This document shows, in pieces, positions 9,087 to 17,961 of a stretch of DNA of 64,000 bases. The translations under genes and the position numbers were made by a program. The notes beneath the pieces were generated by a model, which searched no databases, was not told the origin of the DNA, and saw nothing but the letters and a program-made list of their open reading frames with translations. Each line of letters begins with the position of its first letter. The first letter of the stretch is position 1. Source of the DNA: Rhodospirillum centenum SW (GTDB lineage Bacteria; Pseudomonadota; Alphaproteobacteria; Azospirillales; Azospirillaceae); NCBI RefSeq assembly GCF_000016185.1, contig NC_011420.2:3899501-3963500 (forward strand). Reading direction: 5' to 3'.

Positions 9087-9121
9087 GGAGGCGGCGGCAT
9101 CGCCGCCGCCTCCTTCCTTTT
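9087..9121 (+). terminator. intrinsic terminator after flagellin
   Basis: A perfect 12-bp stem (GGAGGCGGCGGC with GCCGCCGCCTCC) with a 3-base loop, followed by TTCCTTTT, starts 8 bases after the flagellin stop. This is the clearest intrinsic terminator in the window. Confidence 0.9.
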
Positions 9122-9160
9122 ACCCTTCGCTATCGATTTCGTTAGGACATTTGCGCTAAG

Positions 9161-9180
9161 CTCGGTCTGACAGGACCGAG
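9161..9180 (+). promoter_or_regulatory. hairpin masking the flaF ribosome binding site
   Basis: CTCGGTC-TGACAG-GACCGAG is a perfect 7-bp stem with a 6-base loop. Its 3' arm overlaps the first three bases of the flaF Shine-Dalgarno sequence GAGGAG (9178-9183). Folding would reduce access of the ribosome, so the hairpin could modulate flaF translation. Confidence 0.5.
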
Positions 9181-9189
9181 GAGTTGGTG

Positions 9190-9606
9190 ATGAGCATCTC
9201 TAGCTACCAGCAGCGCGCCGCCACCCAGGAAACCGCGCAGTCCCTTGAGCTTCGTGCCTTCGGTTTCGTGACCCAGGGACTCCGGCAAGCCAGTACGTCA
9301 CCCGATCCGACGGCGCGCATCCGGGCACTTCACAGGAATCACCAGCTCTGGCTGACCCTGGTCAGCGACTTGGCGACCCCTGAGAACCCTCTCCCTGAGG
9401 AGCTGAAGGGGCGTCTCATCTCCCTGGGCATGTGGTCGATGCGCTACAGCCTGCGGGCCATGGAAGAGGATATCCCCGTCGATCCGTTGATCGACGTGAA
9501 CACGGAAATCGCCGGTGGTATTTCTGACCAGATCCGGCGCTCGGCATCCCAGAGCCCGACGGCGACACCGCCGGAGGGGACGGGACCGATCCAGACAGCG
9601 GTGTGA
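9190..9606 (+). CDS. flaF: FlaF, flagellin biosynthesis regulator
   Basis: A 138-residue protein matching FlaF: an N-terminal YQQ..ATQE segment, central LHRNHQLWLTLVSDLATPENPLPEELKGRLISLGMW, and PLIDVNTEIAGGI. FlaF is needed for flagellin translation or secretion in Caulobacter and opposes FlbT. The start is placed at ATG 9190, six bases after GAGGAG; TTG and GTG codons just upstream are less likely. It lies directly behind the flagellin terminator and four bases before the DUF1217 gene, suggesting a flaF-DUF1217 operon. The last 25 residues are a Pro/Ser/Thr-rich tail. Confidence 0.92.
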   Translation: MSISSYQQRAATQETAQSLELRAFGFVTQGLRQASTSPDPTARIRALHRNHQLWLTLVSDLATPENPLPEELKGRLISLGMWSMRYSLRAMEEDIPVDPLIDVNTEIAGGISDQIRRSASQSPTATPPEGTGPIQTAV

Positions 9607-9610
9607 TGCC

Positions 9611-10390
9611 ATGTACGAAGGTCTCGGAGCGACGGTCACCTACAACATCCTGAAGAAGCAGGGTGATACGGCCGTCACGCGCTACCGGGACCAGAAGACG
9701 GTCGAGAAGACCATCAACGACTTCAAGACGCGCATCGAGAAGATCGACAGCCCGGAAGCTCTCCTCAAGGACCGCCGGGCGCTGGAGTTCGTGCTGACCT
9801 CCTTCCAGCTCGAGTCGGAGATCGGCAAGACCGGCATCCTGCGCAAGCTGCTGACCGAAGACCCTACGGAAGAAAAGTCACTTGCGAACCGCTTGGTCGA
9901 TCCCCGCTACACCAAGCTGGCGACCAGCCTGTCCGGCAAGATCCCGGAAGCCTTCCAGAACGAGTCGTTCGTCAACGGCCTGATCAACAACTACGTCACC
10001 AACACCTTCGAGAAATCCGTCGGTGAGGGGAACACAGGCCTGCGAGAGGCGCTCTACTTCAAGCGCAACATCGCCAACGTCACCAGCGTCTCCCAGATTC
10101 TGGCCGACAGGGCGCTGAGCTACGTCGTCCGCAAGGGCCTCAACCTGCCGGACAGCTTCGCGATGCAGGATTTTGACCAGCAGAAGAGGTATCTGGAAAA
10201 AAAGCTGGATCTGACGAAGTTCAAGGACCCGGGCTACGTTGAGAAGTTCACGCAGCGTTTCCTGACCCAGGTGAGCGCGACGGAGTCAAGCTCGGCCAGC
10301 TCGAACGTCGCCTTGCAGATCCTCGGCGGCAGCGGCGGCAGTGACGGTCTGACCTCGCTGCTCGGCCGGAAGGTCTCGATCCTGGTCTGA
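9611..10390 (+). CDS. DUF1217 flagellar-cluster protein
   Basis: A 259-residue, mostly helical, charged protein matching DUF1217 (conserved features: FKTRIEKIDSPEALLKDRRALEFVLTSF, GKTGILRKLLTEDP, ADRALSYVVRKGLNLP, and a VEKFTQRFL C-terminal helix). The family is found in flagellar gene clusters of alphaproteobacteria but has no established function. The start at 9611, four bases after flaF, points to translational coupling. The C-terminus ends in a Ser/Gly-rich tail. A role in filament or hook assembly is inferred only from location. Confidence 0.8.
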   Translation: MYEGLGATVTYNILKKQGDTAVTRYRDQKTVEKTINDFKTRIEKIDSPEALLKDRRALEFVLTSFQLESEIGKTGILRKLLTEDPTEEKSLANRLVDPRYTKLATSLSGKIPEAFQNESFVNGLINNYVTNTFEKSVGEGNTGLREALYFKRNIANVTSVSQILADRALSYVVRKGLNLPDSFAMQDFDQQKRYLEKKLDLTKFKDPGYVEKFTQRFLTQVSATESSSASSNVALQILGGSGGSDGLTSLLGRKVSILV

Positions 10391-10408
10391 CCCGGGATCC
10401 GTCCCGGG
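10391..10408 (+). terminator. short hairpin after the DUF1217 gene
   Basis: CCCGGGA-TCCG-TCCCGGG is a perfect 7-bp stem starting right after the stop codon. There is no T-run, so terminator function is uncertain. Confidence 0.35.
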
Positions 10409-10436
10409 CCTGCGATGGCCTGCGCCATACCCTCCC

Positions 10437-10469
10437 TGACAATCGCGCGAACTTGACAATCGCGCGAAC
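10437..10469. repeat. tandem 16-bp direct repeat
   Basis: TGACAATCGCGCGAAC occurs twice, at 10437-10452 and 10454-10469, with one base between and no mismatch. The unit contains the small palindrome TCGCGCGA. It lies between two genes that converge, so it may be a binding site, a transcript-end element or a recent duplication. Confidence 0.6.
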
Positions 10470-10604
10470 GGCACTGCCCACACGCGGCGTTCGGTCTGCC
10501 TGCGCCCCTGCCGGCAGGCCCGGTCCGCCGCCGTCATCGTGCGTGCCCTGGGTCCGGTTGCTGCCCTGACAGTCCCCGGCCCCCGGGGAGAACGGCTCCG
10601 CGTC

Positions 10605-12647
10605 TCAGTCGTAGAGCGCGCCATCCTCCGCCTCCAGTTCGTCCACCAGCCCGTAGGCCTCGGCCTCCAGCTTCCGGAAGGCATGGATCAGGATATCGCG
10701 CACCTGGGCGAACAGCCCGGCGCGATCGGCCCCCTCTGGCAGGCGGTTGAAGACCAGATTGATCACCAGCGCCATCCGGAGCACGGTCCCGCGCAGCAGC
10801 CGCGACGCGAACTGATCGCGGATATGGCGCCCGCTCAGCCGGACCGCCTGCTCGATCCGGTGCAGCACCTCGTTGTTCCAGTCGTCCGCGCGCTCCAGTG
10901 CGGTGAACAGCTCGCCCATCGTCGTGGCGATGTTCTCCCGCAGCGGCGCACCGCGCCACGCGGAGACGAACCGCTCACGCGGATAGTGCGGGAACTGCTC
11001 GATCAGCTCGCGGACATGGGCCGCCTTGTCGATCCCCGGCTCGTCCAGCGTGACGTCCTGGGCACGGGCCGGCCGGGCGCCTTCGATGGCGACTCCGTTG
11101 CTGAGATTGAGCACCTCCAGATCGAAATACCGGATCTGAGCCTCGACATTCACCCGCTGCCGGACCAGGGCCATGTCCGTGAAGACCGTGCGGCCGAAAT
11201 TGCCGCGGACCGGGATGGTCAGATGCCGCGGCCGCTGCCCCTGCCAGGCCTGGGCGGCGCGGGGCTGCACGCGCGGGTTGGCGGCACCCAGATCGACACC
11301 ACAGAGCAGGACCTTCCTGGCCCCCAGGTGGGCGCCGATGGAAATCGCCGTGTTGGTGACCTGCGGTCCTTCCATCAGCAGGATTTCCTCGCCCCGGTCA
11401 CCGAAGACGGCGAGCGGGCTCATCACCTGCCGGAAGAAGTAGATCGTGTCGCGGAAATAGCTGTCCACGCCGGGCCAGATGGATGTCGGCATCACGGCAT
11501 AGATCGACGACAGGTCGAAACTCTCCGCCAGTTCCTGGTGCCGGGTCAGGATGCTGCCGGCCCGCTCCAGATTGCAGTGGATGTCCGGCATGATGCCGTT
11601 GCGCAGCAGGATCGCCAGCGATGACCCGCTGGAAATCAGGATCGCCCGGTCCTTGGCCCAGCGGATGAAGTCGATCAGCCCCTCGATGGACGGCCCGCTG
11701 CCGGTGACGATCACCGGCAGGTCGGTCTTCTTCTGCACGACGTTCAGCACGCGCTTGTTCCCCGTCCGCAGATTGCGGAAGGAGTTCTTGAGCATGTTGT
11801 ACTCGTCGGTGGCGAAGCCCTTGAAACCGGCATGGTGGGCCGACTTCTCGCTCTGGAACTCGCCGGCGGCGACCTTGATCGCCGGCAGGCAGGGCCGGTG
11901 GACGACCGAGATCATGTTGTCCAGGCCCAGGCTGCATTCGGAATCGAACAGGTCGGTCAGGTAGCTGTCGATCCCCTGCGAGGTGGATTCGAGGCACAGT
12001 TCGAACTTGCCCCCCCAGGTCCCGACCAGTTCGAAAAGCTCCCGCCAGTCGATCAGGTAGGTGGAGGCCAGGATCAGGTCGAGGTCGCATTCACAGATCA
12101 GCGTGACCCGCGGACGGTAATGCTCGATGATCGGCTTCAGGGTCAGCCCCAGCCCGAGCCCGAACAGCGTCACGAAGTACGGCGTCGTGGCGGTCGGGTG
12201 CTGGGCCAGCTCGATTCCCTGCCGGTCAAGCTCGTCGGCAAGCTCCACCAGCATGTCGATCTCCTGGAAATCGACAGCCTTGTCGTCATAGCGCGTCGTC
12301 GGCCAGGGATCGGTCTCCGCCTTCGCCTGCGCCTCGCGCGAGGTTTCCCGGTCGCGCTCCGTCGGCATCGCCGGCCGGGCAAAGGACATCCGGACCGGCG
12401 CCCGGATCGCCGCGGCCGCCTGCGCCTCCGCCTCCGCCCGGGCCCCGGTCAGGTAGAACAGCCCCTGCGGCGTGCGCAGATTGACCTCCCCGTCGGGGAA
12501 CCAGACAAGCTGCGACTGCGGCCGGTGACGCTTCAGGAAATCGTGCAGCGGAACGCCCAGATCGCCGAAGAACTTCATGTTCCTGCGATGCAGGTCCAGG
12601 GCCTCCTTCGGCACCGCCGTGGTGGGCGAGGGTTGGGCCTGGGTCAT
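10605..12647 (-). CDS. Maf-type (DUF115) flagellin glycosyltransferase
   Basis: A 680-residue protein with the DUF115/MptE-like fold of motility accessory factors: an N-terminal Rossmann-like half (LFGLGLGLTLKPIIEH, ECDLDLILASTYLIDW) and the core motif block VIVTGSGPSIEG, ISSGSSLAILLRNGIMPDI and LLCGVDLGA. Maf proteins transfer nonulosonic acids to flagellin in other bacteria. The start at 12647 follows GGAGAT by eight bases; the longer frame upstream overlaps the divergent aldehyde dehydrogenase gene and is rejected. Its place between the flagellin locus and the sugar cluster supports a flagellin-modifying job. Donor sugar unknown. Confidence 0.85.
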   Translation of the reverse strand: MTQAQPSPTTAVPKEALDLHRRNMKFFGDLGVPLHDFLKRHRPQSQLVWFPDGEVNLRTPQGLFYLTGARAEAEAQAAAAIRAPVRMSFARPAMPTERDRETSREAQAKAETDPWPTTRYDDKAVDFQEIDMLVELADELDRQGIELAQHPTATTPYFVTLFGLGLGLTLKPIIEHYRPRVTLICECDLDLILASTYLIDWRELFELVGTWGGKFELCLESTSQGIDSYLTDLFDSECSLGLDNMISVVHRPCLPAIKVAAGEFQSEKSAHHAGFKGFATDEYNMLKNSFRNLRTGNKRVLNVVQKKTDLPVIVTGSGPSIEGLIDFIRWAKDRAILISSGSSLAILLRNGIMPDIHCNLERAGSILTRHQELAESFDLSSIYAVMPTSIWPGVDSYFRDTIYFFRQVMSPLAVFGDRGEEILLMEGPQVTNTAISIGAHLGARKVLLCGVDLGAANPRVQPRAAQAWQGQRPRHLTIPVRGNFGRTVFTDMALVRQRVNVEAQIRYFDLEVLNLSNGVAIEGARPARAQDVTLDEPGIDKAAHVRELIEQFPHYPRERFVSAWRGAPLRENIATTMGELFTALERADDWNNEVLHRIEQAVRLSGRHIRDQFASRLLRGTVLRMALVINLVFNRLPEGADRAGLFAQVRDILIHAFRKLEAEAYGLVDELEAEDGALYD

Positions 12648-12832
12648 GATCGGACATCTCCGGAATCTGGGTCGCACCGGGGTGCAGGGTAATGCCTCGA
12701 CCGGGGAGAGAGAAGAGACGATTGGCGCCGTGACATCGGGGGGAGTAGCCTGCCCGGGACCGTCATTGCCTTTGCGGGCGGGTTTGCCCACACTGCCGCC
12801 ATCCCGGTCCCGCATGGTCTTTCCGGTTGCCC

Positions 12833-14305
12833 ATGTCCTCCGTCGAACACCCAGAACTGGTCCCCAACTGGTACGCCGGTGCCGCCCGCCCGCCGTCTTC
12901 GGATCGTTGGGGTGACAAGCTGGCCCCGCACGACGGGCGGCTGCTGTCCCGCTTCGCGCTCTCCGCGGCGGACGATGTGGATGCGGCGGTGGCGGCTGCT
13001 GCTGCCGCACAGCCGGCCTGGGCGGCGCTGACGCCGGTCCGGCGCGGCGAGATCCTGCGCGAGGTGGTGGCGGCCCTGCGCGCCGCGCGCGACGGGCTGG
13101 CCGATCTGGTGGCGCTGGAGACGGGCAAGCCCCCCAAGGACGCCCGGGGAGAGACGGCCGGCGCCCTGCTGCAGGGCGATTTCTGGGCGGGGGAGGGCCT
13201 GCGCCTCTATGGCCGCACCCTCTCCAGCGCCATGCCCGGGCGCTATTCCGGCACGGTACGGCAGCCGATCGGCATCGCCGGCCTGATCGTCCCGGCCAAC
13301 ACCCCGATCGCCAACATCGCCTGGAAGGTGTTTCCCGCCCTGCTCTGCGGCAATGCCGCGGTGCTGAAGGCGTCGGAGGATGCGCCCCTGCTGGCCCTGC
13401 GGATCGCCCGGATCGCCGAGGCGGCGGGCCTGCCGCCGGGGGTTCTGAACGTGGTCCAGGGGCTGGGGGCCGAGGCAGGGGCCGCCCTGGTCGGGCATCC
13501 CGACGTCGGCGTCGTCAGCTTCACCGGCTCCACCGCCGTCGGGCGCTGGATCGCGGAAGCCGCGGGACGGCGGCTGGCCCGTGTCTCGCTGGAACTGGGC
13601 GGCAAGAACGCCTTCGTCGTCTGCGATGACGCCGATCTGGACAAGGCCGTCCACTGGGCCGTGCTCTCCGCCTTCAGCAATGCCGGCCAGCGCTGCGCCG
13701 CCGGCAGCCGGCTGATCGTCATGGACCGGGTGTACGAGGCGTTCCGCGACCGCTTCGTGGAGCGGGCCCGGTCGCTGCGCCTGGGCGTCACGGATGCGGA
13801 CGATCTCGGCCCTGTCATCAATGCACGCCAGCTCGCCACCATGCTGGCACGCCTGGACGATGCCAGACAGGCGGGGGCACGGGTGCTGACCGGCGGGCAC
13901 CGCCTGACCGGACCCGGCCACGCCACCGGCTGCTATCTCGCCCCGACCGTGCTGGAGGGGCTGGACCCGGGGCATCCCCTGTCGGACTGCGAACTGTTCG
14001 GCCCGATCACGGCGCTCTACCGTGTCGCGGACTTCCAGGGGGCGCTGGATCTGGCGAACCGCACGGCCTACGGCCTCACCGCCGCCATCCATACGCGGAG
14101 CCTCGACCGGGCGCTCACCTTCTGCCAGCGGGTGCGTGCCGGCGTCGCCAACGCCAACATCGGCACCTTCGGCAGCGAACCGCAGATGCCCTTCGGCGGT
14201 TTCGGCCTGTCCGGCAACGGCAGCCGCGAGCCGGGGACGGAGGCGCTGGACGTGTACAGCGAGCTGAAGACCATCTCCCTCACCGTCGATCAGGACAGGC
14301 TATGA
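12833..14305 (+). CDS. aldehyde dehydrogenase family protein in sugar cluster
   Basis: A 490-residue NAD(P)-dependent aldehyde dehydrogenase. Visible family features are SFTGSTAVG (about residue 225), LELGGKNAFVV with the general-base Glu, NAGQRCAAGSR with the catalytic Cys, and the C-terminal EPQMPFGGFGLSGNG. It is the first gene of a run with neuA, transketolase, SDR and neuB, and its last four bases overlap the neuA start (ATGA). It probably oxidises a sugar or sugar-derived aldehyde for that pathway rather than serving general catabolism; this is inferred from context. No clear ribosome site precedes the ATG. Confidence 0.85.
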   Translation: MSSVEHPELVPNWYAGAARPPSSDRWGDKLAPHDGRLLSRFALSAADDVDAAVAAAAAAQPAWAALTPVRRGEILREVVAALRAARDGLADLVALETGKPPKDARGETAGALLQGDFWAGEGLRLYGRTLSSAMPGRYSGTVRQPIGIAGLIVPANTPIANIAWKVFPALLCGNAAVLKASEDAPLLALRIARIAEAAGLPPGVLNVVQGLGAEAGAALVGHPDVGVVSFTGSTAVGRWIAEAAGRRLARVSLELGGKNAFVVCDDADLDKAVHWAVLSAFSNAGQRCAAGSRLIVMDRVYEAFRDRFVERARSLRLGVTDADDLGPVINARQLATMLARLDDARQAGARVLTGGHRLTGPGHATGCYLAPTVLEGLDPGHPLSDCELFGPITALYRVADFQGALDLANRTAYGLTAAIHTRSLDRALTFCQRVRAGVANANIGTFGSEPQMPFGGFGLSGNGSREPGTEALDVYSELKTISLTVDQDRL

Positions 14306-15090
14306 GCCCCGCCGACCCCGCCCGCCCCAGCGCCGTCGCGCTCATCCCGGCGCGATCGGGCTCCAAGCGCGTGCCGCACAAGAACGTCCGGCCGCTGGGC
14401 GGCCACCCGCTGATCGCCTACTCCATCGCCGCGGCGCGCGACAGCGGCGTGTTCGATGCCGTCATCGTCTCCACCGACGATGCCCGCTATGCCGACATCG
14501 CCCGCCACTACAGGGCGGAGGTGCCGTTCCTCCGCCCGCCGGAGATCGCCGGCGACCGCTCGCCCGACATCGAGTGGGTCCGCCACACACTGGAACGCCT
14601 GCGCGACGGGGGGCGGACCTTCGACTGCTTCAGCATCCTGCGCCCGACCAGCCCCTTCCGCCTGCCCGACACGATCCGCCGCGCCTGGGACCGCTTCCGC
14701 TCCCAGTCCGGGGTGGACAGCCTGCGGGCCGTGGAGAAATGCCGGCAGCATCCCGGCAAGATGTGGGTCATCCGCGGCGACCGCCTGCTGCCCCTGCTGC
14801 CGCTGACGCCGGAGGAGCAGCCCTGGCACAGCAGCCAGTACGCCGCCCTGCCCACCGTCCATGTGCAGAACGCCAGTCTGGAGATCGCCTGGAGCCGGGT
14901 GGCCCTGGAGGGCGGCACCATCGCGGGCAGCGCCATCGTCCCCTTCCTGACCGAGGGGCAGGAGGGGCTGGACGTGAACGACGATTACGACTGGGTCTAT
15001 GCGGAAACCCTTCTCGCCCGGGGTGCCGCCCGCCTGCCGGCGGTGACGCAACCGCCCTACGGTCCGCTCGACCCGGCCGGGCATCCCTGA
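14302..15090 (+). CDS. neuA: CMP-nonulosonate cytidylyltransferase (NeuA-like)
   Basis: A 262-residue enzyme of the acylneuraminate cytidylyltransferase family. The nucleotide-binding motif IPARSGSKRVPHKN is at residues 14-27, followed by STDDARYADIA and ILRPTSPFR. It would activate a nonulosonic acid with CTP for transfer by the Maf protein. The coding region overlaps the aldehyde dehydrogenase stop by four bases. The chain is longer than PseF/NeuA enzymes of about 230 because of a C-terminal extension rich in Ala and Pro. The exact sugar cannot be read from the sequence. Confidence 0.85.
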   Translation: MSPADPARPSAVALIPARSGSKRVPHKNVRPLGGHPLIAYSIAAARDSGVFDAVIVSTDDARYADIARHYRAEVPFLRPPEIAGDRSPDIEWVRHTLERLRDGGRTFDCFSILRPTSPFRLPDTIRRAWDRFRSQSGVDSLRAVEKCRQHPGKMWVIRGDRLLPLLPLTPEEQPWHSSQYAALPTVHVQNASLEIAWSRVALEGGTIAGSAIVPFLTEGQEGLDVNDDYDWVYAETLLARGAARLPAVTQPPYGPLDPAGHP

Positions 15091-15111
15091 CGACGGAACG
15101 GAGACGGCCCC

Positions 15112-17028
15112 ATGGGCGAGCAGATCACCCTCTCGAACGACGCCGGCGCCCTGTTCCATGTGCCGCAGGCGGAGTTCCGGCGCCTGCTGGACCTGCCGCT
15201 GGCCCCGCCGGAGCGCGCCGCCCTGTTCGCGGACCTGTGCCGGCTGAACACGCTCTACATGATCACCCGGGCCGGCTCGGGCCATATCGGCAGCAGCTTC
15301 TCCAGCCTGGACATCGTCTCCTGGCTGCACCTCTGCGTCCTGCGGCCGGGGCACGACCTCTACTTCTCCTCCAAGGGGCATGACGCGCCCGGCCTGTATG
15401 CCGTGCTGACGGCGCTGGGCGCCCTGCCGTTCGAGAAGATTCACGGGTTGCGCCGGCTGGGCGGGCTGCCGGGGCATCCCGACGTCGCCATCCCCGGCAT
15501 GGTGGCGAACACCGGCTCCCTGGGCATGGGCATCTCCAAGGCCAAGGGCATGGCCGAAGCCGACCGGGTGGCCGGCCGGCCGCCGCGACGGCTGTTCGTG
15601 CTGACCGGCGACGGCGAGTTGCAGGAGGGGCAGGTCTGGGAATCGCTCGTCTCGGCGGCGAACCGGCACAGCGACGGGATCGTCGCCATCGTGGACCACA
15701 ACAAGCTCCAGTCGGACACCTTCGTGCGCCGGGTCAGCGACCTGGGCGACCTGGAGGCGAAGTTCCGTGCCTTCGGCTGGTCCGTCATGCGGGCGGACGG
15801 GCATGACATCCCCGCCGTCGCGGCGGCCCTGGACGCGCTGCTGGCCCTGCCGGGGCCGCGGGTCCTGATCGCCGACACGGTGAAGGGCAGGGGGGTCTCC
15901 TTCATGGAGCATACGGCCCTGCGGCCGGAGCAGGAGTTCTACAGGTTCCACAGCGGCGCCCCGTCGCGGCCGGACTACGCCCGCGCCACGCAGGAACTGG
16001 CGGACCGCATCAATGGCCGCCTCGCGGCCGCCGGGGCCGCGCCCCTGGCGCTGGAGGTGGAGACCGTGCCGGCCACGGCAGCGCCGCCCGGCGTGCGCCT
16101 GATCCCCGCCTACACCGAGGCGCTGCTGGACGCGGCGGAGCGCCACCCGCATCTGGTGGCGCTGGATGCCGACCTGATCCTGGATACGGGGCTGATCCCC
16201 TTCCGCGACAGGTTCCCGGACCGCTTCATCGAATGCGGCATCGCCGAACAGGACATGGTCTCCCAGGCCAGCGGCATGGCCCTGGCCGGGCTGCTGCCGG
16301 TCGTCCATTCCTTCGCCTGCTTCCTGACGGCCCGGCCGAACGAGCAGATCTACAACGCCTGTTCCGAAGGAAAGCGGATCGTCTTCGTCGGGTCGCTGGC
16401 CGGACTGCTGCCGGCGGGGCCGGGCCATTCGCACCAGTCGGTGCGCGACCTTGCCGCCATGGGTGCGATGCCGGGACTGACCATGGTCGAGCCGTCCTGC
16501 CCCGCGGCGGTGGGGCCGCTGCTGCGCTGGTGCCTGGAAGCGGCCCCGGCGGCCAGCTATCTGCGGCTGGTCTCGATCCCCTGCGACGTGCCCTTCGCCC
16601 TGCCGGACGGCTGGACGCCGGAGCCGGGGCGGGGAACCGTGCTGCGGCCGGGGCGCGACGGCGCCGTCATCGCCTACGGCCCGGTCATGCTGACGGAAGC
16701 CTGGCACGCCCTGGACCGGCTGGAGCGGGAACATGGGCTGCGGCTGTCCCTGATCGACCTGCCCTGGCTGAACCGGGTGGATCCCGACTGGCTGGCGGAG
16801 ACGCTCACGGGGATGCCGCTGGCCGTCTCCATCGACAACCATTTCCGTATCGGCGGCCAGGGGGACCGCATCGCCGAGGCGCTGGCAGCCCGGTCCGGCA
16901 GCCCCCCGCTGCTGCGCTTCTGCGTCGATCGGCTGCCGGACTGCGGTCGCAACGACGAGGTGCTGAAGGCCCACGGGCTGGACCGCGACTCCCTGGCCGC
17001 GGGCATCCTCGCCCGGCTGCGGCCGTGA
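15112..17028 (+). CDS. transketolase-like enzyme of the sugar cluster
   Basis: A 638-residue single-chain transketolase. The N-terminal half has SGHIGSSFSSLDI and the thiamine-diphosphate/Mg motif GDGELQEGQ (about residues 165-173); the pyrimidine domain follows from about 330 with the catalytic Glu in ECGIAEQDMV; a C-terminal transketolase_C domain closes the protein. CGGAGA precedes the ATG. It lies 21 bases after neuA and 50 before the SDR gene, so it belongs to the nonulosonate-like pathway rather than the pentose phosphate pathway. It may transfer a two-carbon ketol unit to build or shorten the sugar chain; that step is inferred. Confidence 0.82.
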   Translation: MGEQITLSNDAGALFHVPQAEFRRLLDLPLAPPERAALFADLCRLNTLYMITRAGSGHIGSSFSSLDIVSWLHLCVLRPGHDLYFSSKGHDAPGLYAVLTALGALPFEKIHGLRRLGGLPGHPDVAIPGMVANTGSLGMGISKAKGMAEADRVAGRPPRRLFVLTGDGELQEGQVWESLVSAANRHSDGIVAIVDHNKLQSDTFVRRVSDLGDLEAKFRAFGWSVMRADGHDIPAVAAALDALLALPGPRVLIADTVKGRGVSFMEHTALRPEQEFYRFHSGAPSRPDYARATQELADRINGRLAAAGAAPLALEVETVPATAAPPGVRLIPAYTEALLDAAERHPHLVALDADLILDTGLIPFRDRFPDRFIECGIAEQDMVSQASGMALAGLLPVVHSFACFLTARPNEQIYNACSEGKRIVFVGSLAGLLPAGPGHSHQSVRDLAAMGAMPGLTMVEPSCPAAVGPLLRWCLEAAPAASYLRLVSIPCDVPFALPDGWTPEPGRGTVLRPGRDGAVIAYGPVMLTEAWHALDRLEREHGLRLSLIDLPWLNRVDPDWLAETLTGMPLAVSIDNHFRIGGQGDRIAEALAARSGSPPLLRFCVDRLPDCGRNDEVLKAHGLDRDSLAAGILARLRP

Positions 17029-17078
17029 CAGCGCCCGCGCTGACAGAAGCCCCGGTGACGACAGGGAAGAGGTAAGCC

Positions 17079-17897
17079 ATGGACCCGGTTTTCGACGTGT
17101 CGCAGGAGATCGCCGTCGTCACCGGCGCGGCCGGCCAGCTCGGCGGCGCCTACACGGCGGCGTTCCTGGAGCGGGGCGCACGGGTGGTCGCCCTGGACCG
17201 GAGCGTCGATCCCGACCTGCTGACCCGCCGCCTGGGGCCGCTGGCCGCGTCGGACCGACTGCTGCCGGTGGCGGCCGACGTGACCGACCGGGCCGGCCTG
17301 GAAGCGGTGCTGGCGCAGGTTCGGTCGCGCTTCGGCACGCCCACCGTGCTGGTCAACAATGCCGGCATCGATACCCCGCCCGACGTGCCGGCGGCGGCCG
17401 AGACGGGACCGTTCGAGGACTACCCGGAAGCCTCCTTCGACCGCGTGATGGCGGTCAACGTGAAGGGCGTCTTCCTCTGCTGCCAGGTGTTCGGCGGAGC
17501 GATGGCCGAAGCCGGGCGCGGTTCCGTCGTCAATGTCAGCTCGATCTACGGCGTCGTCTCGCCGGACCAGGAGATCTACGCCTACCGGCGGGATCGCGGC
17601 GAGGTCTTCTACAAGCCGGTGGCCTATTCGACCTCAAAGTCGGCGTTGCACAACCTGACGCGGTATCTGGCGGCCTACTGGGGGCGCAAGGGGGTACGGG
17701 TGAACACGCTGGTCCTGGCCGGCGTCTTCAACCACCAGGACCCGGCCTTCCTGGCGGCCTACACGGGCCGCATCCCGATCGGGCGCATGGCCGACCCGGC
17801 CGACTATGTCGGGCCGGTCCTCTATCTCGCCAGCCCGGCCGCCCGCTACATGACCGGCGCCGACCTCGTGGTGGACGGCGGCTGGACGGCGATCTGA
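17079..17897 (+). CDS. short-chain dehydrogenase/reductase (sugar cluster)
   Basis: A 272-residue classical SDR. The cofactor motif VVTGAAGQLGGAY is near residue 11, NNAG lies near residue 90, the catalytic Ser is in VNVSSIYG and the YSTSKSALHNL motif gives Tyr/Lys. The segment between Ser and Tyr is longer than usual (DQEIYAYRRDRGEVFYKPVA), as in FlmH-like and related sugar-locus SDRs. AGAGGT precedes the ATG. It probably reduces or oxidises the sugar intermediate made with the neighbouring transketolase. Confidence 0.82.
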   Translation: MDPVFDVSQEIAVVTGAAGQLGGAYTAAFLERGARVVALDRSVDPDLLTRRLGPLAASDRLLPVAADVTDRAGLEAVLAQVRSRFGTPTVLVNNAGIDTPPDVPAAAETGPFEDYPEASFDRVMAVNVKGVFLCCQVFGGAMAEAGRGSVVNVSSIYGVVSPDQEIYAYRRDRGEVFYKPVAYSTSKSALHNLTRYLAAYWGRKGVRVNTLVLAGVFNHQDPAFLAAYTGRIPIGRMADPADYVGPVLYLASPAARYMTGADLVVDGGWTAI

Positions 17898-17909
17898 CGC
17901 AGCCCGGGC

Positions 17910-17961
17910 GGTGCCGGTTTCCGGATGTCCATGCGGATCGACATCCCGGAACTTTGGCACC
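17910..17961. promoter_or_regulatory. intergenic stem-loop before neuB
   Basis: An imperfect long inverted repeat: outer arms GGTGCC (17910-17915) and GGCACC (17956-17961), inner arms TTCCGG-ATGTC and GACATCCCGGAA with one bulge. A smaller hairpin (GGAAG-N9-CTTCC, 17962-17980) and an AT-rich stretch (TTAATCATGTTATTCTA) follow. This may end the upstream operon and start a new transcript at neuB. A TGGCAC within it does not have correct sigma-54 spacing. Confidence 0.4.
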
